DNA of 64,000 bases. Source: Meghimatium bilineatum (lineage: Eukaryota; Mollusca; Gastropoda; Stylommatophora; Philomycidae). Below the pieces are notes generated by a model. That model was not told the origin of the DNA. It made no database searches and worked only from the letters and a program-made list of their open reading frames with translations. How positions within the stretch are numbered: the stretch's first letter is position 1; every line of letters begins with the position of its first letter. Of this stretch, positions 42,192 to 52,726 are shown one piece after another. A program made the position numbers and the translations under genes. The stretch lies in contig CM067310.1 of assembly GCA_034231615.1 (NCBI GenBank), positions 6,326,010 to 6,390,009 of the forward strand, given 5' to 3'.

Positions 42192-42218
42192 GGAACTCCA
42201 TGTTTTAGGAGAACTTTT

Positions 42219-42700
42219 TCAAGGCTCAGTATTGTCTCCAACTCTGTTTCTTGTCTTCATAAATGATATAATTTGTGAATAGCCACAAGGTGTAAAAGCT
42301 GCAATGTACGCTGATGACTTGGTGGTGTTGTGTGTAGAAGAACATCTAAAGATCGCCAACAAAAAAATACAAAATGCAGCAGACAACATAGCAGCATGGG
42401 CAAATAAATGGATGGTAAAGATAAATGCTGAAAAGTCTTAAACAACACTCTTCACACTCTCAAATAAGGACAAAGCAGGAGAGATAAAACTCGGAAATGT
42501 ACATATCCCAAACAGAAGATGAGCCGGTGTACTTGGGCACTACGCTAGATAAGAGACTAACATGGAGGCCTCACATTGAGAAAATAGAAACAAGGGCAAG
42601 AAAGAAACTTGCCATCCTGAGGAAATTGGAAGGAGCAAACTGGGTGGTCAATGAGGCAACTTTGAAGAAGGTATATACTGGTGCAATTAGACCAGTGCTA
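42219..42700 (+). pseudogene. LINE RT palm fragment: right arm of an inverted duplication
   Basis: Plus strand: FQGSVLSPTLFLVFINDI, ICE-stop-PQGVKAAMYADD, LVVLCVEEHLKIANKKIQNA, ADNIAAWANKWMVKINAEKS. It carries the same stop as the left arm. Spacer between the arms is only 42192-42218. The right arm continues into the rest of the LINE. Confidence 0.85.
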
Positions 42701-43940
42701 GAATATGGATCAACAGCATGGACTTCAGCAGCCAACTCCCATCTACAAGCCCCGAACAAGGTACAAAATCAAGCACTTCACCTTATCGCAGGTGCCATGA
42801 AGACCTCTCCCATAAATTAAATGGATAAAATTACATGCATCACCCCCTTACCATACAGGCGAGACACTAAGACCATGGTACATACAGAAAAGTACAAGAG
42901 CATGCCAGAACATCCAATGAGGGCCAGACACAGTGACCTAGCCAATGGAAGACTGAAGAGGAGCAGTTTTATACACCGATCCAAAAAACTAAACAGAAAA
43001 TATAAGGATGAACTACCAGACATAACAAGAGAGATATCACCAACACTTTTTCCAGTTCCGTGGGAGCAATACCCAAATCTCACTATCAGAACCACCATAA
43101 ACAACTACCACACTATGATAGAACTGAATAATCTTTAAAAGAAAACAATAGTATGCAACATGATTGAAGATATGTACCCCAGAGAAGCATGGATACAAGT
43201 ATATACCGACGGATCAGCAAACCAGAGGAGTAACGAATGGAGGTGCTGGCGTGTATATAAAATATCCAGAAAAAGAATCCACATGTTCACCAACTGGAAT
43301 ATTCTGCTCCAATTACTCTGCAGAAGTACAGGCTTTAAACATTGCTGCAGAAATAATTAAAAACACAACAAGCCAATGCCAGCAGGTGGTATTTCTTACT
43401 GATGCTATGTCTGTCCTACAAGCCCTTGACAGCGATAAACTGCCAGACCTGAAGAAAGCCATGCGACAAGTGAGCATCCAAAGAAGGGTAGTACTACAGT
43501 GGATACCATCCCACTGTGGCATACCAGGAAATGAAGAGGCAGACAGACTGGCAAAGGATGGAGCAACACAGGAACAAAAAGACCAAGAAATCACTTACCA
43601 AGAAAAGAAGACCCTCATCAAAGTCATCAAGAAAGTCGACCACCCAAAAGACAATTATCACTATCTTGACAGAGCAGAGCAGGTTATTATCTTCCGCCTC
43701 AGAACAGGACACAACAGATTAAACAGCCATTTAAAAAGACTAAGATTGGTCCCATCACCACTGTGCCCTTGTGGGCAGGCAGCATAGACAGCTGAACATA
43801 TCCTGCAAGAATGCAATACACTAAACCAGTTAAGGGAAGAACACCGGCCCACAGAGATGGATATCCACAGAAAGATGTATGGGAGCACTGAGAAGCTTTC
43901 AAATACAGCAGCATTTATTAAGAAAACAGGACTTGCTGTG
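42701..43940 (+). pseudogene. LINE C-terminal half: RT tail, RNase H, Cys/His tail
   Basis: EYGSTAWTSAANSHLQAPNK, LPYRRDTKTMVHTEKYKSMP, NGRLKRSSFIHRSKKLNRKY, then VYTDGSANQ (RNase H start, one frame) and, shifted, GGAGVYIKYPEKESTCSPTG, SNYSAEVQALNIAAEIIKN, TDAMSVLQALDSDKLPDLKK, WIPSHCGIPGNEEADRLAKD, RTGHNRLNSHLKRLRLVPSP, CPCGQAA-stop-TAEHILQEC. Catalytic Asp, Glu, Asp and the final HCGIPGNEEAD are all recognisable. Stops and one frameshift disable it. Same family as 45790-46985. Confidence 0.85.
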
Positions 43941-43964
43941 TAGACATGTCAAACTCCGAACGAG

Positions 43965-44090
43965 AAGAAGATCTCTTTCACAGGGTTTCCATCTCTTTCA
44001 CAGGGTTTCCATCTCTTTCACAGGGTTTCCATCTCTTTCACAGGGTTTCCATCTCTTTCATAGGATTGCCATCTCTTTCACATGGCTGCC
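43965..44090. repeat. 20-bp minisatellite, left block
   Basis: Unit CATCTCTTTCACAGGGTTTC, about six units, ending ACATGGCTGCC at 44080-44090 where the family C element begins. Confidence 0.93.
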
Positions 44091-45424
44091 GGGGTGCAAA
44101 GGGAACGCATTGCTCTAGGCGGACCCAGGGTTAGCAGATAACCAAGATCCCAAATGTACCTCCACGTGGTGCACCCTGGAAACAGAAATACAGCAGCTCG
44201 TGCTGATTCTGGCCAAATCATTTGGGGATCGTGTCCGAGAATGTGGAGGTAGCAGATGGAAAGAGATTTGACTGCACAAGAGACAGACAATATCTCCGAC
44301 ACCACCAGCTGCACCACATATAGCGACACTGCCGACATACAGTGAAGCTAGTCAGGCCAGTCCGAACATTGGAGGGGCGGCCAATGTAAAATGCACGTAA
44401 AGGTAAATGCATGGCGAGAGACAAATATGTTTCAAACAGAGTACAATGAAACAATGAAAGGGCAGAACAGCGCTAGAGGGCAGCGCGAACTGCAAATAGA
44501 AAGTGAAAAGTCCCTAGGAAAGGGAACTACAAGCTCCGTCAGCTCGAGACGGGCTTCTAGTTACCAGAGTTCCTAACAGGCAGAGACCCAGACCTATCCA
44601 TCGGCGTTTGGTAAAGCAGAAGACCTAACCCAACTCCAATGTCGAGCCTTCCTAAACCGGAAATATGCTTGCAAAGAGAAAGGGTTCTGTACCCGATGGG
44701 TGTAGGCAAGAAAGGGACAACGATGGCAGTCCTGGCCCAACTCTACTGTCAAGGTTTCCTATACCGGAAGTAACTTGCACAGAGAAAGGGTTCTGTACTC
44801 GATTCGCTCAGGCACAAAAGGGACAACGATTTAGCCCTGGCCCAACTCTACTGTCAGGTTTTCCTACACCGGAAATACACTTGAAGAGAGAAAGGGTTCA
44901 GTACCTGATGGGCTCAGGCGCTACTGGGACAAGGACGCTCAGCTCGAGAACGCCTTGCTCTCAAACGCGTGGTGTGAGACTCGAACTTGGACAAGGGGTA
45001 CACGATGTCGGTGAATGACACCTCGGCTAAGAGGGCGAAAGAGCCAGGGTCCAACTCCTCTGTTGAGTTCTTCCCCTTAAGGAACCAGGCTCACAGATGA
45101 GAAACGGTTCAGTACCCAATGGGCACAGGCACAGCACGTCCAATTACACGAGACAAGTTCATAGACAGTGGAACACCTCGTGCGAGTCAGACTAAGAGCA
45201 AGAAAATAGTCTGGGCGAAGAGTCTCCACTACGCGTGCCTGGAGACAGATACAGAGGCTGTCACAGGCTAAGGGTAGCCCACCCGAATTGTCAAGGCATG
45301 CCGAAATCGGATGTGCTAGGCCTACAAGGCGCATAACGGTGGCACAACGTAATCACGCTCCCGGCGGAAATCGCACGGATATCCGTGATGGTTACAATGG
45401 AGCGAACGAAAAACAAACAAACAA
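44091..45424 (+). mobile_element. Family C: 1.33-kb GC-rich non-autonomous retroposon with TSD
   Basis: ACATGGCTGCC (44080-44090) is repeated exactly at 45425-45435, and the same 20-bp minisatellite lies on both sides, so 44091-45424 is an insertion. It begins GGGGTGCAAAGGGAACGC and ends GAGCGAACGAAAAACAAACA followed by AAC repeats. Inside, three to four ~100-bp units (about 44630-45125) share GAGAAAGGGTTC.GTACC.GATG and CCCAACTC.ACTGTC. Near the 3' end are GCCGAAATCGGATGTGCTAG and CCCGGCGGAAATCGC. No convincing protein is encoded; no tRNA head was found. Other copies (29275, 41068) retain only the 3' end. Confidence 0.82.
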
Positions 45425-45435
45425 ACATGGCTGCC

Positions 45436-45785
45436 ATCTCTTTCAGATTGTTGCCATCTCTTTCATGGGGTTTCCATCTCTTTCACAGGGTTTCCATCTC
45501 TTTCACAGGGTTTCCATCTCTTTCACAGGGTTTTTATCTCTTTCACAGGGTTTCTATCTCTTTCACAGGGTTTCTATCTCTTTCACAGGGCTTCTATTTC
45601 TTTCACAGGGTTTCTATCTCTTTCATGAGGTTTCTATCTATTTCACAGGGTTTCTATCTCTTTCACGAGGTTTCTATCTCTTTCACAAGGTTTCTATCTC
45701 TTTCACGAGGTTTCTATCTCTTTCATTAGGTTTCTATCTCTTTCACATGGTTTCTTTCTCTTTGCTCATTTTTTTGCTTCTTTCA
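45436..45785. repeat. 20-bp minisatellite, right block
   Basis: About 17 units of (C/T)ATCTCTTTCACAGGGTTT, with TTTCACGAGG variants toward the right. Continuation of the block at 43965-44090, split by family C. Confidence 0.93.
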
Positions 45786-45789
45786 TAAG

Positions 45790-46985
45790 CCTCCATTGAA
45801 GCCATATCTATCCACATCTCAAGGGGTTCTACATTTGTAGAAACAACTTGTAAACAACTTGTAGAAAACTGGCAACCAATCCACAGAATAAAACAAAAGT
45901 CAGTCCTGAGCCATGTCGATGAAATAAAAGGCAGCTATCACCTTCCAGACAAGAATTGCAAAGACTAGAAAAATGTTTATCACCACATGCGGGTTTTAAA
46001 TTGCCAGAAATCAAGACACATTTAAGAAATAATGCACCGAAAAGTTCAGACCCAGTAAGTCTTATGAAAGCAACACAGAAAACAATAGACACCTACCCAG
46101 AACAATGGATTCATGTCTATACTGATGGGTCTGCTTTCAAAGTCACCATCAAAGCAGGTTATGGTGTCTATATAGAATATCCAGACAAAACATCTGATGA
46201 GTTGTTTGATGCCTGTGGGGAGATATGTTCTAACTATGAAGCAGAAATAACAGCACTAGAAGTTGCATTGTACCACCCGAAGACCATATTTATGCCTTTC
46301 CATCAAAAGTTCAAAACATTGTTATTTTCACAGATTCTATGTTCGCTCTTCAAGCACTAGAATGTGATGGACATTGTAAGCCTGAGCTGGTGGAAATATA
46401 TCACCAGCCAACTAGCTACTTACATTGTTATGCAGTGGATATCTGGCCACTCAAACACACCTGGCAATGACAAGGCACACAGACTAGTAAAGATGGGAGC
46501 TCAACAAGAACAGCCATATTCATAAACAACCATGCACACAGTTAAAATGATGCTGAAATCTGTGACTAAAGAAAATTGGGTGAACAGATGGGCTATGGGA
46601 AACACTGGGAGGGAAATCTATAAATATATGATCAGCCCAAATCCTAAAGATAACATCAACCTCCTGGGAAGAAAAGACCAGAGTATCATCTTCCGACTCC
46701 GCACCACACAACATGTACAGCTTAATAATCACCTGAACAGAATACAACCACAACACACTCCAGGGTGCCGGCTGTGCACTCATCCCTATGAAAATGTTGA
46801 CCGCAACCTTTTTAAATGCACAGCACTGGATGACATCAGGAAAAGGATTCTCCCTCCAGGGCCAGATAAATGGAACACATTATTTGGAACAAAGCAACAG
46901 CTCACAAACACATGCATATATCACACTATGGCATTGGGTCAAAGGGCATGAGCCCATGGACCGCTGGATCAGCAACCAACCAACC
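45790..46985 (+). pseudogene. LINE C-terminal half with RNase H (second copy)
   Basis: VYTDGSAFKVTIKAGYGVYI, EYPDKTSDELFDACGEICSN, YEAEITALEVAL, after a frameshift MQWISGHSNTPGNDKAHRLV, then TVKMMLKSVTKENWVNRWAM, GRKDQSIIFRLRTTQHVQLN, GCRLCTHPYENVDRNLFKCT and an end at GQRA-stop. The 3' end GGGTCAAAGGGCATGAGCCC...CAACCAACCAACCAATAAA is complete and is also found at 22484 and 38550. Diverged from 42701-43940, so an older or sister lineage. Confidence 0.8.
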
Positions 46986-46999
46986 AACCAATAAAACTT

Positions 47000-47685
47000 G
47001 CCTAGGAAAGAAATCGTGTGAAACATAGACACTATGCATTTTGGCAGTTTAATTAATTTGAGGGTCTCCTTGTTCATATGAAATTTTGCACTGGCCAGCT
47101 TTCCGACCATCTGTAAAGACGCAAAAAGCTGTAATTTTGTATGTTTTCTTCTAACTATATCTCGACTTTGTTTTAATGTATTCGGGTAGAGGGTAACTTT
47201 GTTTCGTAAAATGGGGTCGCAGATCAGTTTTTTCTATAAAATGGGGTCATGACTCAAAAAATATTTCAGAATCAGAGCAATTGATGTAGAAGAAATCTCT
47301 TATTTCTGAGACATGTCTCTAAATCTGGACAATCATTCTTTGATATAATTCTGTCATTCATTGTGGTTTTAAAAAAATGACAAAATACTTCATATAATCT
47401 TCAACAATTTTATTTACATTAAATATCTATTCTATTTATAAACTTGCACCCATCAGGGTCATAAGGGTACCCCATTGAAATCTTTAGCACACAGTCCCCC
47501 AGCAAGGTGAAAATTCTTGAGACTAATGGGAATCGAACCAGGCCCATTCTAGTGGCACCAAATCACATTGCAAGGTATGGTTTTAACAATACATTTGCGT
47601 GTTATGAGATGTTTGAGAAAAGTTAAAAATATCAAACATTGAGACCAATAGAGAAATGAAGATATCAGAGAAGAAATAAAAACCA
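47000..47685. other. AT-rich region, nothing recognised
   Basis: Contains a short repeat AAAATGGGGTC (47208 and 47238). No coding similarity recognised. Confidence 0.45.
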
Positions 47686-47689
47686 TCTC

Positions 47690-47905
47690 AAGACTACATT
47701 GAGAGACAGCAAACAAGGTGGTTTAGTAACATCATTAGAATGGAACCAAAGCAAACAGCACTTTGTGCATACAACAGCTGAAGATCGGGCTACAGGGAAC
47801 AAGGAAGACCAAGAACTAGATGGATGGAGACAATCAAAGAAACCTTAAAGAGACACGTGCTGAAAATAGCCAAAGTCTGACAACTCCAACTTCACCCACA
47901 ACATT
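47690..47905 (+). pseudogene. RTE-like LINE C-terminal fragment
   Basis: QQTRWFSNIIRMEPKQTALC, AYN-stop-RSGYREQGRPRTRW, METIKETLKRHVLKIAK. Same type as 10425-10620. Confidence 0.65.
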
Positions 47906-48194
47906 TAACAACACAATTGGAGGACCCATGTAATAGGACAAAAAAGTACACCACTAAAACTCCCTCTTTGGCACCCCAATCATGAAGCCCTGGTTGTTTC
48001 CATTCATGGGCAGTAGGGTTAGTAGAGCATCAAGAGGTTTCAGCTGCTCTAGCTAATATTTTTTCTTTTCCACTCTTCATATTCCACTACTGAAGTCATT
48101 TGTTGATGCTTATCTGCAGTCTGTTCTACTTTCTGTCTTTTTTATCTCTCATCATCTGAAAATTAGAAAAGTTAAAAAAAAGAGTTCAAAAGTT

Positions 48195-48435
48195 GTAGAG
48201 GATTGACTTCACTATACTCAGTTTCCCATATATGCTCATCACTCTCAACAAAGTGGCATTCCGCCTGCCAAGAGTACCATTCATAGCACGTAATTCCATA
48301 GCTTCAAGTGATGCCACAGGGATCTATGAAAAAATCCACTTTATACACAAAATGACATGAGCCAGATTTGAACTCATGACCTCTTGAACTCAAAGTGAAC
48401 AGCTTAATCCCATTACACTAGGGAGATCCCCCTGA
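48195..48435 (-). mobile_element. tRNA-derived SINE, head and body
   Basis: Minus strand: CCTAGTGTAATGGGATTAAG has an A box (TAGTGTAATGG), then CATGAGTTCAAATCTGGCTC a B box (GTTCAAATC), then the body GGAATTACGTGCTATGAATG. Most complete copy of this family here. Not a tRNA gene: the acceptor stem does not pair and the body continues for ~150 bp. Confidence 0.7.
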
Positions 48436-48559
48436 AAATTAGAAAGTTGTGACAAATCTTCAAATTAATAATATAGACTTTAATTAATGTTTTATTTGGG
48501 TCAGTACACATCACAGCCAGCCCCTTGTCATGGATATGAAGATTTAGTCGCCCCCAGTA

Positions 48560-48915
48560 TGTTGACAGGATCTTAAAGTGTTGCGCAGAATAGCAAAACT
48601 ATGACCTGTCATATATGTTGGTAAAGATAAATAAGGAATTTGGGGTTGGGTTGACCTATCCCATAGAATACGAAAGTAACCCAGAAGTCATTCTGAAGTT
48701 GGAATGTGTCGCAGAAAGACGAGATATCGCAGATAAGCTGTAAACCACACATAATGAACTCAGTTCTCTAGACTCATTCTTTGACATGGCTTTATGGTCA
48801 CTTTGACCCACATGATAGGATAGAAAAGTACACCCCTAAAGCTCCTTAGCTGTCTCTTACAACATGCATAGCAGGTCACAAGGTTGCTATACTTTGATCC
48901 CCTTTTGGGCATCAG
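48560..48915 (+). repeat. Diverged SINE-like family B relative
   Basis: Scattered matches (GTCGCAGAAAGACGAGATATCGCAG in the opposite sense to AAGCTCCTTAGCTGTCTCTT, ATACTTTGATCCCCTTTTGGGC) suggest one or two old B copies. Boundaries are unclear. Confidence 0.4.
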
Positions 48916-49174
48916 CAGATCAATAGAATAATGTCAAGTCTGTCCTTGTCTGGAACATGTGCCTATGTAATAGTTTGTCTATAAGCAGAAAAAAGAACAA
49001 ACTCAAAAATTATGCACAGGTTCATTGAAAGTTTGTTATGGTGTACACAGTTTTCATGTAGTCAATAATTTTACATCACTTGTAGAGCGTGTCGCCACAA
49101 ATAACAAAAATGGCTAATGTTAGTGAAATTATGTCATGATTTAATGAGAAGGGATAATGCTAGAGTTTGGAGGG

Positions 49175-49500
49175 GAGAGGTGTTAGGCGCAGTGTTAAAA
49201 CTAATTCTGAGGAGCACAGTAGCCTAGTTGATAGTGAGCTTGCTTGCTATCACTGGATTACAGCATACCAGGTTCAAAACCTTGTCCGGACAAACAAAAA
49301 TTCCCATTGTGATTTCTCACTGAACACGACCACTCCTCCTGTCGACTCAGCTGTAATAGGGTAACTGACGCATGAGTTAGGGGAGGTAAAGACAGTAAGA
49401 AAGGGAACTGGCCACCCCAATTTATAGCTGCTGTGACTTAGTGCATGAAGTTATATTCATCCGTGACATCAGGTGGCTGCCATGGGGCCTACCTTTACCT
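49175..49500 (+). mobile_element. tRNA-derived SINE, second family, ~325 bp
   Basis: GCACAGTAGCCTAGTTGATAG has a perfect A box (TAGCCTAGTTG); ACCAGGTTCAAAACCTTGTC carries the B box (GGTTCAAAACC) 51 bp further on. The body has GAGTTAGGGGAGGTAAAGAC, GAACTGGCCACCCC, GACTTAGTGCATGAAGTTAT, GGCTGCCATGGGGCCTACCT. The same body without head lies at 55908-56045. Confidence 0.8.
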
Positions 49501-50017
49501 ACAACTAATTCTAATTCCTATCCCTACCCCTCCTACTGTGTTTCAAAAACTGTGTTTTTCCTATTTTCGTTAATTATTTCCCTGGCTTCAAACTACTAAA
49601 CAATTGCATTCTGCAATGTCACAAACTATTAAAAAATTATGACCAGACAGTTCTTTAAAAACTATGAGCGCTGTAAACATTGGTAGGCACACATTCCAGA
49701 CATGAACCATTACTTCTTCTTCTGAATTCATTCTCAAACTCTTGTAAACTAGCCGGATGTATTCTGGAGAACAGAATCTGCCAAATCAAGGTTTACAGAT
49801 GTCTGAGATATCTGCTCCTTTCAGCACAACAAACCAAATTTAGTACAGCTTATGGGTCACTGACGTCACTTGGGTCCATTCATTATTCGTGGTTTAAATA
49901 AAAATTACTCCCATGGTTAAACCAGACAGATAAGAAAGTTGGATACCAGGGCTCAAACTCTGGGAAGGTGTCATATTAATTTAGTAAGTGTTGTCGAGGA
50001 CCCTCTTCAGGCGGTTT

Positions 50018-50172
50018 CTGGTCTTTTTCTTTAGCTTTCATTCCAAAAATCCCAATGGATATCTCTTGCAGCAGAACAATGGTTTCCAGCAGAATTTAGA
50101 CCAGAGAATGGAAATTCTCTGCGTTGAGTCGCCGTTTTATTTACACCAATAATACAACACATTCAACTTCGA
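50018..50172 (-). repeat. SINE-like family A, present in both duplication copies
   Basis: TTTAGCTTTCATTCCAAAAA ... TCTCTTGCAGCAGAACAATG ... CGCCGTTTTATTTACACCAA. The counterpart is at 58325-58480, so this insertion predates the duplication. Confidence 0.75.
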
Positions 50173-50429
50173 TGGGGGTTTCTGGTCAACCACTGACTAG
50201 ACAGCTGAGCCCTTATGGGAAACCATGTGTTATGACACTGGTTCATAACTCATATTACCTTTACCTTTTACAGTTGATCCCACATCGTCATTATCGACTA
50301 TGACAGACGAACATGACAGGATGATCATGCAGTCTCCGGATTACATCCTGCTAATATGCAGGAGTTTAAGAACGAACACAGAATAAGAGTGCACAAAGAG
50401 CACTAGAAAACACTCCAAGTGAATGGATT

Positions 50430-50625
50430 CATCAGACTCTGTCGTTTGTATCAAAAAGTGAAAAAAAAACATTTGCCAACTTGGTCTGCCAAAATTAATT
50501 AACATCTTTCTGTAGATATCCGTCTCTATAGGCCAGGGTTCCTCCTTTAACTGATTTAGTGAAATGCAGTCTTGCAGGATATGTTCCATTGTCTGCCCAC
50601 ATGGACACAGATGTAATGTTACCAG
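50430..50625 (-). pseudogene. LINE Cys/His tail fragment (duplication copy 1)
   Basis: Minus strand LVTLHLCPCGQTMEHILQDC, ISLNQLKEEPWPIETDIYRK, MLINFGRPSWQ. CPCG..MEHILQ.C is the tail of RNase H LINEs. Counterpart at 58765-58960 has a stop after CPCG. Confidence 0.7.
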
Positions 50626-50974
50626 TCTTGGATAAATATATAGTATAAAAAATATAACAAAATAGAGGACGACAAATGCACTGATATTGTTACTACCTTG
50701 AATTTGAGCTTCTACGACCTCCAATAAACTCCTCTTCGTACTTTTTACTTGTGGACTTTTGTCTGTGGATTGATGATTTATTGATTGCAGACATTTAACA
50801 TTTATTTTAATGATACAAAAAGGGGCATAGAATAGAAGAGACCAAACATTTCAAAAGATGTAGAGTTTCAGTTTTACTTACACCAAATATTGACAGACAG
50901 TTAATCTGTAGTAATAAATTAATAGACAAAAAAGATTCTGGCAAGGACCTTCTTCGCCCTTGTTGCTCAGCCTG

Positions 50975-51232
50975 AAAGGGGAGAAAATAATAGTGAAACT
51001 TTTACATATCATGCATGTTGTAAGAGGTGACTCTGGCTTTTAGGGGGTAGAGTTTGCTGTCACATCCCTTACAGGGTCAAATGACACAGAAACCATGCTA
51101 AAGTCAAATGCGTCAGGAGCAATGGCCAAGATATCACAGCCAAGCTGCAAGCCATGACACGGTGCATTTAATTCTCCAGACTACATCCTGTTAATCTGAA
51201 GGAGTTTGAAAAAGAATGCAGATGAACAGGGC
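50975..51232 (+). repeat. SINE-like family B, diverged, in both duplication copies
   Basis: CTGAAAGGGGAGAAAATAAT ... ATGCATGTTGTAAGAGGTGA ... GATATCACAGCCAAGCTGCA ... CTACATCCTGTTAATCTGAAGG. Counterpart at 59330-59575. Confidence 0.7.
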
Positions 51233-51247
51233 CTCCTTAATATGACA

Positions 51248-51375
51248 CTGGAGAAATTATGATGGTTACACAGAACAGAGAGTAGCAGTGCTTGATGATG
51301 GTTGCACAGAACAGAGAGTAGCAGTGCTTGATGATAGTTGCAGAGAACAGAGAGTAACAGTGCTTGATGATGTTC
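51248..51375. repeat. 42-bp triplication
   Basis: GATGGTTGCACAGAACAGAG + AGTAGCAGTGCTTGAT repeats three times; the duplication copy at 59605-59650 has a single unit. Confidence 0.9.
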
Positions 51376-51433
51376 TGCTAAAGAAATATCACATTAAAGA
51401 AGCTATTGGTTAATCCATGTTATTGTAATTCAA

Positions 51434-51593
51434 GGTCCGCCAAAGATGGATGTGTCGGGCCATTGGCGCAAATAAAGCGACGACACAACACATTCCCATT
51501 CTCTGGACTGCATCCTGCTGGAGATCTAGTAGTACTGCTACAGGAGAGATCCAGCAGGAGTTTGAGAATGAATGCTGAAGAAGAAGAAGAAGT
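51434..51593 (+). mobile_element. SINE-like family A, absent from the duplication partner
   Basis: GTCCGCCAAAGATGGATGTG, CGGGCCATTGGCGCAAATAA, GGACTGCATCCTGCTGGAGA, GAGTTTGAGAATGAATGCTG, (GAA)n. TTCAAG flanks both sides (51429-51434 and 51596-51601 approx.). In the partner the site near 59705-59715 is uninterrupted (ACTTTCAGCAAACCC). Confidence 0.85.
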
Positions 51594-51747
51594 ACTTCAA
51601 GGCAAACCCACAATTCTCCATCTCCCTGAGATGATGTCAAAGAATATGCATGCTGATAGTCCCCATGGCTAGCTAGCTGGATAAACACTCTTAATTCTAC
51701 TCGACGTGTTCTCAGTTCTATTTATACCATAAATAATATTGAATTTC

Positions 51748-52031
51748 CGCCCATGTGTTACCGAGGTTTGAGAGGGAAGTAAAGAACAGCAACACTGTTT
51801 ACCTTCCATGCATGTCATAAGAGGAGACTAAGGAGGTTATGGGATGGAGTTGGTTGTCCCATTCCATATAGGGTCAACATGACCCAAAGCTATGCTAAAG
51901 TCATATATGTCAGGACCGAAAGGCACAGATATTGCATCATTGCTGTAAACCATGACACAAGACATTCTGTTCTCTGGACTACATCCTGCTAATTTGGAGG
52001 AGTTTAAGAATGAACGAAGAAGAAGAAGATA
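51748..52031 (+). mobile_element. SINE-like family B, absent from the duplication partner
   Basis: Begins CCGCCCATGTGTTACCGAGG and ends GAACGAAGAAGAAGAAGAT. ATTGAATT (left) and ACTGAATT (right) form a near-perfect direct repeat. The partner at about 59838-59855 reads straight through (AATAATATGATATTGCCTTGG, in pieces). Confidence 0.85.
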
Positions 52032-52049
52032 CTGAATTGCCTTGGATGC

Positions 52050-52315
52050 AGCATGGACACCTCCTGGATACCTCATCTATCCCAGTGTCCACTCCAGCAA
52101 ATGACCACAAACTTCAGTACATCACCAGTGTTTATCTTAAATTCACAGATACAAGTCTGTCTGCTCTCTTATTACTATGAATATCAGCACTCAGGGCAAT
52201 AGATCAATGTGATACCCAGAAGTTTAGAAATAGTTATAGTTTTGACAATGGATGTTCTGAATATTTTGTTCATTTGCATATTGTCAAAAGGAGCAGCTAT
52301 CACAGACAAGTTGTA
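52050..52315 (-). pseudogene. RNase H remnant of a LINE (duplication copy 1)
   Basis: Decayed counterpart of 59900-60126, where the minus strand reads LLGITWIHFPGRSDIRSNKR followed by IGRLAS, the RNase H end motif. Confidence 0.5.
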
Positions 52316-52479
52316 AACCATGAAGCATCAAAAACTTATAGTATTGACTTTAACCCCAATCATCATAATTGAAGCAATTATTCTGTATTCCCCATTGTGC
52401 TCCATGAGAACTCTCAATATCAATAGTTATAATAAACCCCAAGCCCGATTTTTCTCATATTTTCAGATAAATAAAAAAT

Positions 52480-52720
52480 CATGGAACTTACCAGTTCAAC
52501 AAATAACATCTCAGTAAACAACCAAATACTAGAAAAAGTCTCCAACTTTAATTACTTGGGTAGCCGAATGTTTGTTGATGGGATCTCAGTGAAAGAAATA
52601 AATACACGTATAGCAGTTGCAGTTAGCACATTTACCAACCTTACTAATATTAAAATCAAAAGATCTAGGAAGAAACACCAAGCTATTCAACTCCTGATCA
52701 CATCTTTTGGGTTTTAGCAA
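52480..52720 (+). pseudogene. RTE-like RT tail fragment (duplication copy 1)
   Basis: ISVNNQILEKVSNFNYLGSR, MFVDGISVKEINTRIAVAVS, TFTNLTNIKIKRSRKKHQAI. Resembles the ...F.YLGS...DG....EI..RI..A...F.. segment of RTE LINEs. Counterpart at 60289-60523. Confidence 0.65.
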
Positions 52721-52726
52721 ATTAGC

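Noticed and set aside
45288..45788. 166-codon open frame rich in Phe-His-Ser repeats
   Set aside because: Reads through the 20-bp CATCTCTTTCACAGGGTTTC array and the end of the family C element.
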